Part shown: positions 7,667-15,766 of the stretch, piece after piece
Layout of the letters: each line of letters begins with the position of its first letter
Numbering within the stretch: the stretch's first letter is position 1
Assembly (NCBI RefSeq): GCF_039545795.1
Contig: NZ_CP154260.1
Location: 6,577,001 to 6,641,000 of the forward strand
Length of the DNA: 64,000 bases
Reading direction: 5' to 3'
DNA from: Chitinophaga niabensis
GTDB taxonomy: Bacteria > Bacteroidota > Bacteroidia > Chitinophagales > Chitinophagaceae
Program-made: the position numbers and the translations under genes
The notes under the pieces: model-generated
Seen by the model: the letters and a program-made list of their open reading frames with translations, nothing else
Told to the model about the DNA's origin: nothing
The model's database searches: none

Positions 7667-9172
7667 TTAGTCATTCATCTTTTTCAGGTTATCCTGGATC
7701 TTGTACAACATAGCATCCAGCTCTTTTGTACTTTCCTGTAACATCTGTAATAAACGGGTGTTGAGGGCAGGTTCGTTCTTATCCAGGTCCATCACGGAAA
7801 CAATGCCCAGTATAGAAGCAACCGGCTTCCTGATATCATGTGAATTGATGCGGGCTATTTCCTGCAATACTTCATTCTGATGCTGTAGCTGGTTCACAAA
7901 CTTTTTGCGTTCCGTAACATCCGTTTGGATAGATACAAATTTGAAAACATTCCCGTCTTCCTGCAGGATGGGTGTAACATCCATTTTTACCCAATAAGCT
8001 TCCCCATTCTTTTTATAGTTCACATATTCTTCAGAGAAGGGCTTTTTGCTGGCCATTTTTATATCTATCTCCTGCAAGGTATCCTTGTTGGAAGAAGGGC
8101 CGCTCAGCAGTTCCCTGGGCCGTCTTCCGAGAGATTCTATTAAAGTGTATCCCGTCTGTTGCACAAACCCTTCATTCACCCATTCAATTTCACCGGCAGC
8201 ATTCGTGATCAGCACGGAACTGATTGTTTTGCTGGCCACCATAGACAATAACTCTATCTCATGTTTCTGCCGGGTATTGTCATCAATATCCTGCACCGCA
8301 CCGATCATCCTTACCGGTTGTTTCTGATCATTATAGATAATGTACCCACGGTCGTTCACATATTTATACTGGCCATCCGCACAACGGAAACGGTATTCCT
8401 CTTCCCAGTTGATATCACCGTTACGCATGGCCTGTTCAACGGAAGTCATTACTTTACCGATATCATCCGGATGTACATTTTCCTTCCACCAGGCTCCGTT
8501 ATGGAGGATATCTTCTTCCTTATATCCAAAAAGGGAAGCCGGCCCGTGATTGCGTGTCACGTGGTTGGTGGCAATGTCCCAGTAATAAATATAATCCTGG
8601 GTCACCTGTGCCAATAATTCATAGCGGGTTCCAATGTCTTTGGCCATAATAGTTGATCTGATTTCGGCATCCACATCAATTGCCATAACAATACGGGCAT
8701 CCCGTCCTCTATACTTTGTACTGTGTGAATAGATCTCTACTGCAAATACTTCCTGGTTCTTTTTCCGATGCTGCCAGATGCCGCGGTAAGCAATATGTTG
8801 AATCGTTTTTTTTACATCTTCCAGGATCTGTGGAATGGTAGACGGATCGCGGATATCCAGGATACTCATCTGCTGAAATTCTTCGCTGCTGTATCCATAC
8901 TTCTGAATAGCAGCATTGTTCACTGCCAGGAATCGCAAAGTCTTCCAATCATAGATCCACATGGGTACCGGATGTTCATAAAACAACTGCCGGTACTGTT
9001 CTGAATGTTTAATGTTCTTTCTGAAGTCCTTTCTAACGAGCACGTAAATAAAAACAGCCGAGCCGGCAATAAAGAACGCATGCAACAAATACTGGAGCAA
9101 AGCGAGGTTAACTGAGGGGAACCGTGCTGCGAGAGAAAGCCAAATCCAGCTATAGCAGCTTGTCCATACCAA
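7667..9172 (-). CDS. membrane-anchored PAS-domain sensor lacking an ATPase domain
   Basis: Signal-transduction protein of about 501 aa with a hydrophobic N-terminus (a strong membrane segment near residues 25-47), then three PAS domains (about 60-160, 180-300, 310-420; PAC-like endings such as VRMIGAVQDID). It finishes with a histidine-kinase-like H box (NSHDIRKPVASILGI, about residues 440-454) and a helix, and stops about 45 residues later. No HATPase_c domain follows, so it cannot act alone as a kinase. The predicted start is a TTG; the frame is open and hydrophobic for another ~17 codons upstream without an ATG, so the N-terminus is uncertain. Confidence 0.8.
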   Translation of the reverse strand: MVWTSCYSWIWLSLAARFPSVNLALLQYLLHAFFIAGSAVFIYVLVRKDFRKNIKHSEQYRQLFYEHPVPMWIYDWKTLRFLAVNNAAIQKYGYSSEEFQQMSILDIRDPSTIPQILEDVKKTIQHIAYRGIWQHRKKNQEVFAVEIYSHSTKYRGRDARIVMAIDVDAEIRSTIMAKDIGTRYELLAQVTQDYIYYWDIATNHVTRNHGPASLFGYKEEDILHNGAWWKENVHPDDIGKVMTSVEQAMRNGDINWEEEYRFRCADGQYKYVNDRGYIIYNDQKQPVRMIGAVQDIDDNTRQKHEIELLSMVASKTISSVLITNAAGEIEWVNEGFVQQTGYTLIESLGRRPRELLSGPSSNKDTLQEIDIKMASKKPFSEEYVNYKKNGEAYWVKMDVTPILQEDGNVFKFVSIQTDVTERKKFVNQLQHQNEVLQEIARINSHDIRKPVASILGIVSVMDLDKNEPALNTRLLQMLQESTKELDAMLYKIQDNLKKMND

Positions 9173-9268
9173 TCCCAGGAGGAGATAAAGACTTGCTGCT
9201 TTAGAGCAGTATAGCTCATCGCATTAATTTGAAATCAATTTATGGAAATTTGGCGGACTGGCCAATTT

Positions 9269-10324
9269 CTACCATTCCAATGTTACCTGGTCACTTTGTG
9301 CGTAACCTGTACAGGTGAGGATTAAACCCTGGGCCAGTTCTTTATCCGTAAGTACTTCATTTACAGACATCCATACCTTACCCCCGGTACATTTTGCAAT
9401 GCAGGAACCGCAAACACCGCCCTTACAACTATAAGGCAGGTGTACATCCTGCCGTAAAGCAGCATGCAGTATACTCTCATTTCCAGGCACTTCCAATACC
9501 TGTTCCTTCCCTTTCATATTAAGTAATACCCGCTTGATACTTGTATCCTGCGGTATTTGAATACGGGCAATTTTTGCTTCCGTGTTCACCACAAAATTCT
9601 CCTTATGGATATGTGCTGGGCTAAAACCCAAAAACACCAGGGTGAATTGCACCATGCGCATGTATTCTGCAGGGCCGCAAAGGAAGAACTGTGCCAGTTC
9701 GGGATCGTATTTCAGGTGTTTGGGAGCTATCATTTCCAGCAGGCTGTTGCTCATCCGGCGGAACATGCCGGTTGCTTCCTCAGGATCGCTGAACAGCCAC
9801 AAAATAGTCAGGCGTTCCGGATACTGTTGCTGCAGGGCCAGGATCTGCTGATAGAAAATGGTATTTGCGCTATTACGGGTACTATAGATGAGGGTGATAT
9901 GCGCAGCTGTCTCCGATTTCAAAGCATGTTTCAAAATGGAGAAAAGAGGCGTGATGCCGCTGCCGGCCGCTACGAGGAACAGGTCGCGTTTTATAACCGG
10001 CATACTTTCCAGGGTAAAACGGCCGGAAGGTAATAGGGAGGTTACAATCTCGCCGATCTGCCAATGCCGGATGATATGACGGGATACTTCCCCATTCGTG
10101 ACCCTTTTAATGGTTACAGCGGGATGAGGATCTATGCCGGGGGTGGAACTTAAAGAATAGGACCGGCGGATCTCTTTGCCATGCAGGGTGATCAGGAACG
10201 TGAGGAACTGGCCTGCCTGGTAAAGAACAGGTTTACCATCAACTGCTTCAAACCGGTAAGTGAAAGTATCCGGGGTTTCCGGTATAATGGCGGTAATACG
10301 TAATTGTATATACAGGTTGTTCAT
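9269..10324 (-). CDS. PaaE-like ferredoxin reductase (FAD, NAD(P)H and 2Fe-2S domains)
   Basis: Electron-transfer flavoprotein of 351 aa. In order: an FAD-binding domain with the RRSYSLSS motif (about residues 54-61), an NAD(P)-binding domain with AAGSGITPLFS and FLCGPAEYM, and a C-terminal plant-type ferredoxin domain with CKGGVCGSCIAKC plus a distal cysteine in ILTCTGYA. This order is that of PaaE-type and related oxygenase reductases. The start at MNNLYIQL was chosen, 45 bp after dxs; an earlier start would overlap the dxs stop. It is probably cotranscribed with dxs. Its partner oxygenase or acceptor is not in the window. Confidence 0.88.
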   Translation of the reverse strand: MNNLYIQLRITAIIPETPDTFTYRFEAVDGKPVLYQAGQFLTFLITLHGKEIRRSYSLSSTPGIDPHPAVTIKRVTNGEVSRHIIRHWQIGEIVTSLLPSGRFTLESMPVIKRDLFLVAAGSGITPLFSILKHALKSETAAHITLIYSTRNSANTIFYQQILALQQQYPERLTILWLFSDPEEATGMFRRMSNSLLEMIAPKHLKYDPELAQFFLCGPAEYMRMVQFTLVFLGFSPAHIHKENFVVNTEAKIARIQIPQDTSIKRVLLNMKGKEQVLEVPGNESILHAALRQDVHLPYSCKGGVCGSCIAKCTGGKVWMSVNEVLTDKELAQGLILTCTGYAQSDQVTLEW

Positions 10325-10368
10325 GATGGAAAACGGCCACCGGTATTCCGATGGCCGCAGTGCCTTTA

Positions 10369-12297
10369 TCAACTGGCGTGAACAGTAATTTTACTCTTGA
10401 GCATTTCACGAACGGTGTTCGCAATACCGATAGCATCATAACCACATTCTCTTTGCAGTTCTGCTGGTTTACCATGCTCCACAAGACGGTCAGGAATACC
10501 CAAACGTTTTACTTCAGCTTTGTAATCGTTATCTACCATGAATTCAATTACAGCGCTGCCGAATCCACCCTGCAGGCAACCATCTTCAACAGTGATCACC
10601 TTATCATAACGTTGGAAGATATCATGCAGCATAGCTGTATCCAGTGGTTTTACAAAACGCATATCGTAATGTGCGGGTTGCAGTCCGTCTGTCATCAGTT
10701 CTTTCATGGCCTCAGTCACAAAATTTCCGGGGTGGCCCAGTGAAAGGATCGCAACATCGCGGCCATCCTGGATCTTACGGCCGGTGCCAATACGGATCTC
10801 TGTGAAAGGTTTGCGCCAATCTGCCATTACACCTTCTCCACGCGGATAGCGGATCACAAAAGGTGATTTATTACCAGGCAATTGGGCAGTATACATCAGG
10901 TTCCGTAATTCTTCTTCATTCATCGGCGCACTCACGATCATATTGGGAATGGAACGCATGTAGGAGATATCATAAGCCCCGTGATGCGTAGCACCATCAT
11001 CACCAACAAGACCTGCACGGTCCAGGCAGAGTATCACGGGCAGGTTCTGGATAGCCACATCGTGCACCACCTGGTCGTATGCCCTTTGCATAAAGGAAGA
11101 ATAGATATTGCAGAACACCGTCATCCCCTGTGTGGCAAGGCCTGCAGAGAGGGTTACGGCATGTTGTTCGCAAATTCCCACGTCAATGGCACGGTCCGGC
11201 ATCTTTTCCATCATCAGTTTGAGGGAAGAGCCGGAAGGCATAGCCGGGGTAATGCCCATAATGGTTTTGTTGAGTTCAGCCAGTTCAATAATAGTATGGC
11301 CAAAAACATCCTGGTATTTAGGTGGTTGCGGCGTATCGATAGTTTTCTTAAAGATCTCACCTGTGATCTTATCGAACAAACCGGGCGCATGCCATTTGGT
11401 TTGATCTTTTTCCGCCAGTGCATAACCTTTACCTTTTGTGGTAACAATATGCAGCAGTTTGGGACCGGGAATATCGCGCAGGTCCTGCAGCGTATCCACC
11501 AGTTTGGTGATATTATGCCCGTCTATTGCACCAAAGTAGCGCAGGTTCAGGCTTTCGAAGAGATTGCTGGATTTGGACACCATGCCTTTAACACTGGCTT
11601 CCAGTTTGGAGGCCATGTCCCGCGTGAATTTCTTGCCTACCGGCAGCTTGCCGAGCAGGTTCCATACATCGTCCCGGAACTTGTTATAGGTATGAGAAGT
11701 GGTAATGTCTGTGAGATATTCTTTCAAAGCCCCTACGTTAGGGTCTATGGACATGCAGTTGTCGTTCAGGATGATCAGTAGGTTGGCATTGGATACCCCT
11801 GCATGGTTGAGGGCTTCAAAAGCCATCCCGGCTGTCATGGCGCCATCACCAATTACGGCAATATGCTGGCGGTCCAGTTCTCCCTTGTTTTTGGAAGCAA
11901 TGGCCATACCTAATGCTGCGCCGATGGAAGTACTGGAGTGGCCTACCCCGAAAGTGTCATATTCACTTTCTCCACGGTTCGGAAAACCACTGATGCCTTT
12001 GTATTTACGGTTGGTATGGAAAACGCTCTTTCTGCCCGTGAGGATCTTATGCCCGTAAGCCTGATGACCCACGTCCCAAACAAGTTGGTCATAAGGGGTG
12101 TTAAAAATGTAGTGAAGGGCAACAGTTAACTCAACCACACCCAGGCTGGCACCAAAGTGTCCGCCATGTACGCTCACCACGTCAATAATGAACTGGCGCA
12201 GCTCGTCACACACCTGGTGAAGCTGCTCCTTGCTCAATTTTCGCAGATCAGAAGGGTATTCGATCTGGCTTAGTAATTGACCGGCCGTAATTTCCAT
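10369..12297 (-). CDS. dxs: 1-deoxy-D-xylulose-5-phosphate synthase
   Basis: Thiamine-diphosphate enzyme that condenses pyruvate with glyceraldehyde 3-phosphate in the first step of the MEP isoprenoid pathway. The 642-residue protein has the expected length, the ThDP motif GDGAMTAGMAFEALN followed by NDNCMSID, the transketolase-type segment DRAGLVGDDGATHHG, and the C-terminal transketolase domain. The start at MEITAGQLL was chosen over an in-frame start 11 codons earlier. It heads a minus-strand unit with the ferredoxin reductase. Confidence 0.96.
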   Translation of the reverse strand: MEITAGQLLSQIEYPSDLRKLSKEQLHQVCDELRQFIIDVVSVHGGHFGASLGVVELTVALHYIFNTPYDQLVWDVGHQAYGHKILTGRKSVFHTNRKYKGISGFPNRGESEYDTFGVGHSSTSIGAALGMAIASKNKGELDRQHIAVIGDGAMTAGMAFEALNHAGVSNANLLIILNDNCMSIDPNVGALKEYLTDITTSHTYNKFRDDVWNLLGKLPVGKKFTRDMASKLEASVKGMVSKSSNLFESLNLRYFGAIDGHNITKLVDTLQDLRDIPGPKLLHIVTTKGKGYALAEKDQTKWHAPGLFDKITGEIFKKTIDTPQPPKYQDVFGHTIIELAELNKTIMGITPAMPSGSSLKLMMEKMPDRAIDVGICEQHAVTLSAGLATQGMTVFCNIYSSFMQRAYDQVVHDVAIQNLPVILCLDRAGLVGDDGATHHGAYDISYMRSIPNMIVSAPMNEEELRNLMYTAQLPGNKSPFVIRYPRGEGVMADWRKPFTEIRIGTGRKIQDGRDVAILSLGHPGNFVTEAMKELMTDGLQPAHYDMRFVKPLDTAMLHDIFQRYDKVITVEDGCLQGGFGSAVIEFMVDNDYKAEVKRLGIPDRLVEHGKPAELQRECGYDAIGIANTVREMLKSKITVHAS

Positions 12298-12473
12298 ATC
12301 AGCATTAGGGTTTAAGCCCCAAAAATACAAGTTTTTAAGTTATTTAAGGGTTCCCATTTAAATGCCTATTCCGCCATTGATAAAAATTGCTTTTAGACCC
12401 ATGGGCGCAGGAACTACTTTTGGATGACACGCGAGGTTTTATTTAATCGAAAGACTTTGCTAACTTTTCAGGG

Positions 12474-13505
12474 ATGTTTAAACGCTTGTCAAAATATTGG
12501 TGGTGTCAGATTCTGGGGTGGGGAGCTTATGCCTTTCTTTACTTTTTCTTCGGTTACTTCTTCGACTTCCTGGGGACCTCCATGTTAATCCACGTTTTAG
12601 AGGTGGTGGTACTGGGTATTCTTATCACACATGCTTTTCGGGCAATTATCGTCAAATTTAAATGGATAGAAAAGCCATTTGAGAATGTAGCTATCTACTT
12701 TTTCTTTGGTATCCTGGTATGTGCTGCGCTGGACTCCTTTTTACTAACCTGTCTGGCCTGGCTGATCAATCCCAGCCACCTGGAGTTCGATTTTAATAAT
12801 TACTGGCTGAAAGTGATCTTTCAGCAAACGGTTTTCCTGGCATTGTGGGCGGTGATCTATTTCATGTGGCATTATGTGGAGGAGAGCCGGAATTCCCAAC
12901 TGGGACAATTAAAGCTGGAGGCTACTGTGCGTACCCTGGAGCTTAAAACCATCAAATCGCAGCTGAACCCACATTTTATCTTCAATGCCCTCAACAGCAT
13001 CAGGGCCCTGGTAGATGAAAACCCTCGAAGGGCCCGCACTGCTATCACGGAATTAAGCAATATCCTGCGCAATTCCATGCAGGCGGATAAAGCAGAAACT
13101 GTGAGTATGGAAAACGAATTGAGCATCGTAAAAGATTATCTTGCATTAGAAAATATCCGTTTTGAAGAGAGACTTAAAGTGCAATATGATATAGACCCGG
13201 AAACGTTGGAGTTACCCATACCGCCGCTGATGCTGCAAACCCTTGTAGAAAACGCCATTAAACATGGAATTTCCCGGGAAGTGAACGGCGGCCTGATCCT
13301 GATAGGTTCTCATGTGCACGATATGCAGCATGAGATCACCATCCGGAATACCGGGCAGATCATAGAGAACCTGAATGGCAACGGATTTGGCCTGGCCAGC
13401 ACCCGCCAGCGACTGGGATTGCTGTTCGGCAAACGTGCCTCATTTGAAATCTATAACCTTGATAAAGCAACTGTTGAAGCAAAAGTGCTGATGCCGTTGT
13501 TATAA
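12474..13505 (+). CDS. LytS-type sensor histidine kinase
   Basis: Membrane sensor kinase of 343 aa with four N-terminal transmembrane segments (about residues 12-35, 38-58, 74-96, 108-128), a short coiled segment and a His_kinase domain (LNPHFIFNALNSIRALVD, about 161-178, phospho-accepting His in NPHF). A GHKL ATPase follows (TLVENAIKHGIS N box, NGFGLASTRQRL G box). The LytTR regulator starts 60 bp downstream, a typical Bacteroidota pair. The signal is unknown. Confidence 0.93.
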   Translation: MFKRLSKYWWCQILGWGAYAFLYFFFGYFFDFLGTSMLIHVLEVVVLGILITHAFRAIIVKFKWIEKPFENVAIYFFFGILVCAALDSFLLTCLAWLINPSHLEFDFNNYWLKVIFQQTVFLALWAVIYFMWHYVEESRNSQLGQLKLEATVRTLELKTIKSQLNPHFIFNALNSIRALVDENPRRARTAITELSNILRNSMQADKAETVSMENELSIVKDYLALENIRFEERLKVQYDIDPETLELPIPPLMLQTLVENAIKHGISREVNGGLILIGSHVHDMQHEITIRNTGQIIENLNGNGFGLASTRQRLGLLFGKRASFEIYNLDKATVEAKVLMPLL

Positions 13506-13564
13506 AAAGATGCGTCCTGCATGTCATGGACGCAGGATCATCAACCAAAAATGCAAACAGTAGT

Positions 13565-14293
13565 ATGAAAAAAGCATTGATCATAGACGATGAAAGGCTG
13601 GCCCGGAGTGAACTAAAGAAACTCCTGGCAGATCACCCGGAAATAGTGGTAGTTGGAGAGGCGGTGAATGCAAAAGACGGGATGGAAAAGATAGAAACGC
13701 TGAGGCCTGACCTTTTATTCCTGGACATCCAGATGCCGGATAAAACCGGATTTGACCTCCTGGCTGAGCTGGAAAGAACACCACAGGTGATCTTTACCAC
13801 GGCGTATGACGAATATGCCCTCAAGGCATTCGAATACAATGCCCTGGATTATCTGCTAAAGCCCATAGAACCCAAGCGGCTGGCAGATGCCATTCACAAA
13901 TTGCACCAGGTGGATGAAAAAGAAAGGCTGGCTGCCGCTTCCGGTATCCGCAATATCCTGGGAGAAAGTGACCAGGTATTTGTAAAGGATGGAGACCGTT
14001 GCTGGTTTGTAAAACTCCAGGAGATCCGCCTCTTTGAGAGCGTGGGTAACTATGCGAGGGTATATTTTGAAACCAACAAACCTCTCATCCTCAAATCACT
14101 CAACGCACTGGAAGAAAGGTTGGACGAAAGAGTGTTCTTCCGTGCTAACCGCAAACACATTGTGAACCTGCGGATGATAGAAAGGATCGATACCTACTTC
14201 AACGGAGGTTTATTGCTGGAAATGCGCGGAGGGGAAAAAATAGAAGTGAGCCGCCGCCAGGCAGTGAAGTTTAAAGAAATGATGAGCTTATAA
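13565..14293 (+). CDS. LytTR family response regulator
   Basis: Response regulator of 242 aa: REC domain with acidic pocket DDE near residue 8 and phospho-acceptor Asp in LLFLDIQMPDKTG (about residue 55), then a C-terminal LytTR DNA-binding domain (about 140-240; FESVGNYARVYF, RANRKHIVNL). It is the likely partner of the LytS-type kinase directly upstream. An in-frame start at 13526 would add 13 non-conserved residues; MKKALIIDDE was preferred. Confidence 0.93.
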   Translation: MKKALIIDDERLARSELKKLLADHPEIVVVGEAVNAKDGMEKIETLRPDLLFLDIQMPDKTGFDLLAELERTPQVIFTTAYDEYALKAFEYNALDYLLKPIEPKRLADAIHKLHQVDEKERLAAASGIRNILGESDQVFVKDGDRCWFVKLQEIRLFESVGNYARVYFETNKPLILKSLNALEERLDERVFFRANRKHIVNLRMIERIDTYFNGGLLLEMRGGEKIEVSRRQAVKFKEMMSL

Positions 14294-14314
14294 AGAGACC
14301 TTCAATAATGAGGA

Positions 14315-14346
14315 AGCAGTATGCACAACCGCATGCTGCTTTTTTT
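14315..14346 (+). terminator. terminator after the LytS/LytTR pair
   Basis: A 10-bp stem (AGCAGTATGC and GCATGCTGCT, one G-T pair) with a 6-nt loop is followed by six T residues. Confidence 0.85.
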
Positions 14347-14718
14347 ATAGGAATACAGAAGGGCTGTCCTGGAAAGAACAGCCCGCTAAATTATGCTTAT
14401 GAAAAAAGGCCATTTCGGGCCAGATTTACAATGTTGTTTTCGCCATTACCTAACACGGTAATAGACATGGAGATATAATCACCATCCAGGCAGCAATACA
14501 AGGGAATGAAATGGAACCATAAAAACACACGGACTTACTTCACGGTATATCGGGGGATTCTCTTCCTGGTTGGTTTAATTAAAATAGATAGCTCTATAAT
14601 TCGGATGCTAAGATATACAACCTCGTTGAAGATTTTATACATTTTTGCATTTCCCGTAAATAATTTTTGATGTGCGGATTTTTATCCTGCAGAATGGAAC
14701 CCACAGGATAAGAGCAAC
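14347..14718. other. intergenic region between convergent genes
   Basis: This AT-rich stretch lies between the LytTR gene and the GGGP synthase gene, both ending towards it. It holds a second short hairpin (GGGCTGT with ACAGCCC, about 14361-14385). I see no convincing gene in it. Confidence 0.5.
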
Positions 14719-15480
14719 TTAGCGATTAACATTCACCGGCGCCTGATGTACGGCATCAGCAATTTCCTTGATAAGGGAAAAGTCTTTTTCAATGGCATTT
14801 CCAACAACGATAATGTCTGCACCGGCTTTGCAATTGCGGTAGGCTTTTTCCGCATCGCGGATACCGCCACCAACAATAACCGGGATGTCTACCTGGCTGG
14901 CAACCCTGTGGATCATGCTTTCCGTAATAGGTTTACGGGCGCCGCTGCCGGCATCCATATAGATCACTTTCATGCCCAGCATGTCGCCGGCCATGGCAGT
15001 AACCATAGCAATATCATCTTTATCTGCCGGAATGGGGGTAGTATTACTAATATAGGAAACGGTGGTAGGGGCACCTCCGTCAATTACCAGGTAACCGGTA
15101 GAGATCACTTCCAGGGCACTTTTTTTCACTGCCGCCGCGGAAACTACGTGCTGGCCAATGAGTAATTCGGGATTACGGCCGGAGATCACAGAAAGATAAA
15201 GCAATGCGTCCGCGAATCGTGAAACCTGCGAAGGGCTACCCGGGAAGAGGATCACCGGAATAGAACAGGTAGCCTTGATCTGTTGCACCACCTCATCAAG
15301 ATGGTTGGTGATCACAAGACTTCCACCCAAAAATATATAATCAACCTTCGCCTCAGTGCATTTGGCAGTCAGATCAGCAATACCGGCAGGGGTTACCTTA
15401 TCGGGATCAATTAGAACTGCGAATGACTTTGTACCTTTTGCCTTTCTTTCAATAAAGGAATTGTATATTTTTTTATACAT
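14719..15480 (-). CDS. geranylgeranylglyceryl phosphate synthase (group II)
   Basis: TIM-barrel prenyltransferase of 253 aa in the GGGPS/PcrB family, which joins a polyprenyl diphosphate to sn-glycerol 1-phosphate to form an ether bond. Motifs seen: FAVLIDPDK (about residues 20-28), LGGSLVITNHLD, ILFPGSPSQVS, YMDAGSGARKP and the phosphate-binding VIVGGGIRD...GADIIVVGNAIEKD. Group II enzymes occur in many Bacteroidota; their lipid product there is less clear than in archaea. It is divergent from nrdJ, with a striking palindrome between them. Confidence 0.9.
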   Translation of the reverse strand: MYKKIYNSFIERKAKGTKSFAVLIDPDKVTPAGIADLTAKCTEAKVDYIFLGGSLVITNHLDEVVQQIKATCSIPVILFPGSPSQVSRFADALLYLSVISGRNPELLIGQHVVSAAAVKKSALEVISTGYLVIDGGAPTTVSYISNTTPIPADKDDIAMVTAMAGDMLGMKVIYMDAGSGARKPITESMIHRVASQVDIPVIVGGGIRDAEKAYRNCKAGADIIVVGNAIEKDFSLIKEIADAVHQAPVNVNR

Positions 15481-15643
15481 TAATATTGCATTGTTCCGGT
15501 TGTGGCAAATGTATAAATTATTTTCTAATAAGGCACATAGTTAAATAAGTATGCATAGCATTGATTTTACAACTGAAATAGCACCAAAAGAGTGCCAAGT
15601 TCTCCATTTTACCCCCTGATTGTTAATCGGCCTGGTCTTTTCG

Positions 15644-15666
15644 CTTATGCACAGCCTGTGGATAAG
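15644..15666. promoter_or_regulatory. 23-bp DnaA-box-like palindrome between GGGP synthase and nrdJ
   Basis: CTTATGCACAG, one base, then CTGTGGATAAG: an 11-bp inverted repeat with a single mismatch. The right arm contains a perfect DnaA box on the minus strand (TTATCCACA) and the left arm a one-mismatch box (TTATGCACA). CGCTTAT (15642-15648) and ATAAGCG (15671-15677) form a second inverted pair around it. It is about 100 bp upstream of nrdJ and 165 bp upstream of the divergent gene. DnaA binding is inference. Confidence 0.55.
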
Positions 15667-15766
15667 AATAATAAGCGTAGAAAGGTTTTAAAAATTATTT
15701 TAGTAATCCCGCGTAGATAGAGAGTTATAAACCGATTTGCTTAATCCTGTAAATATTCTAGGGCAT

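Noticed and set aside
15642..15677. Replication origin from the DnaA-box pair.
   Set aside because: Only two boxes are present, with no cluster, no clear AT-rich unwinding element beside them and no dnaA, dnaN or gidA nearby.
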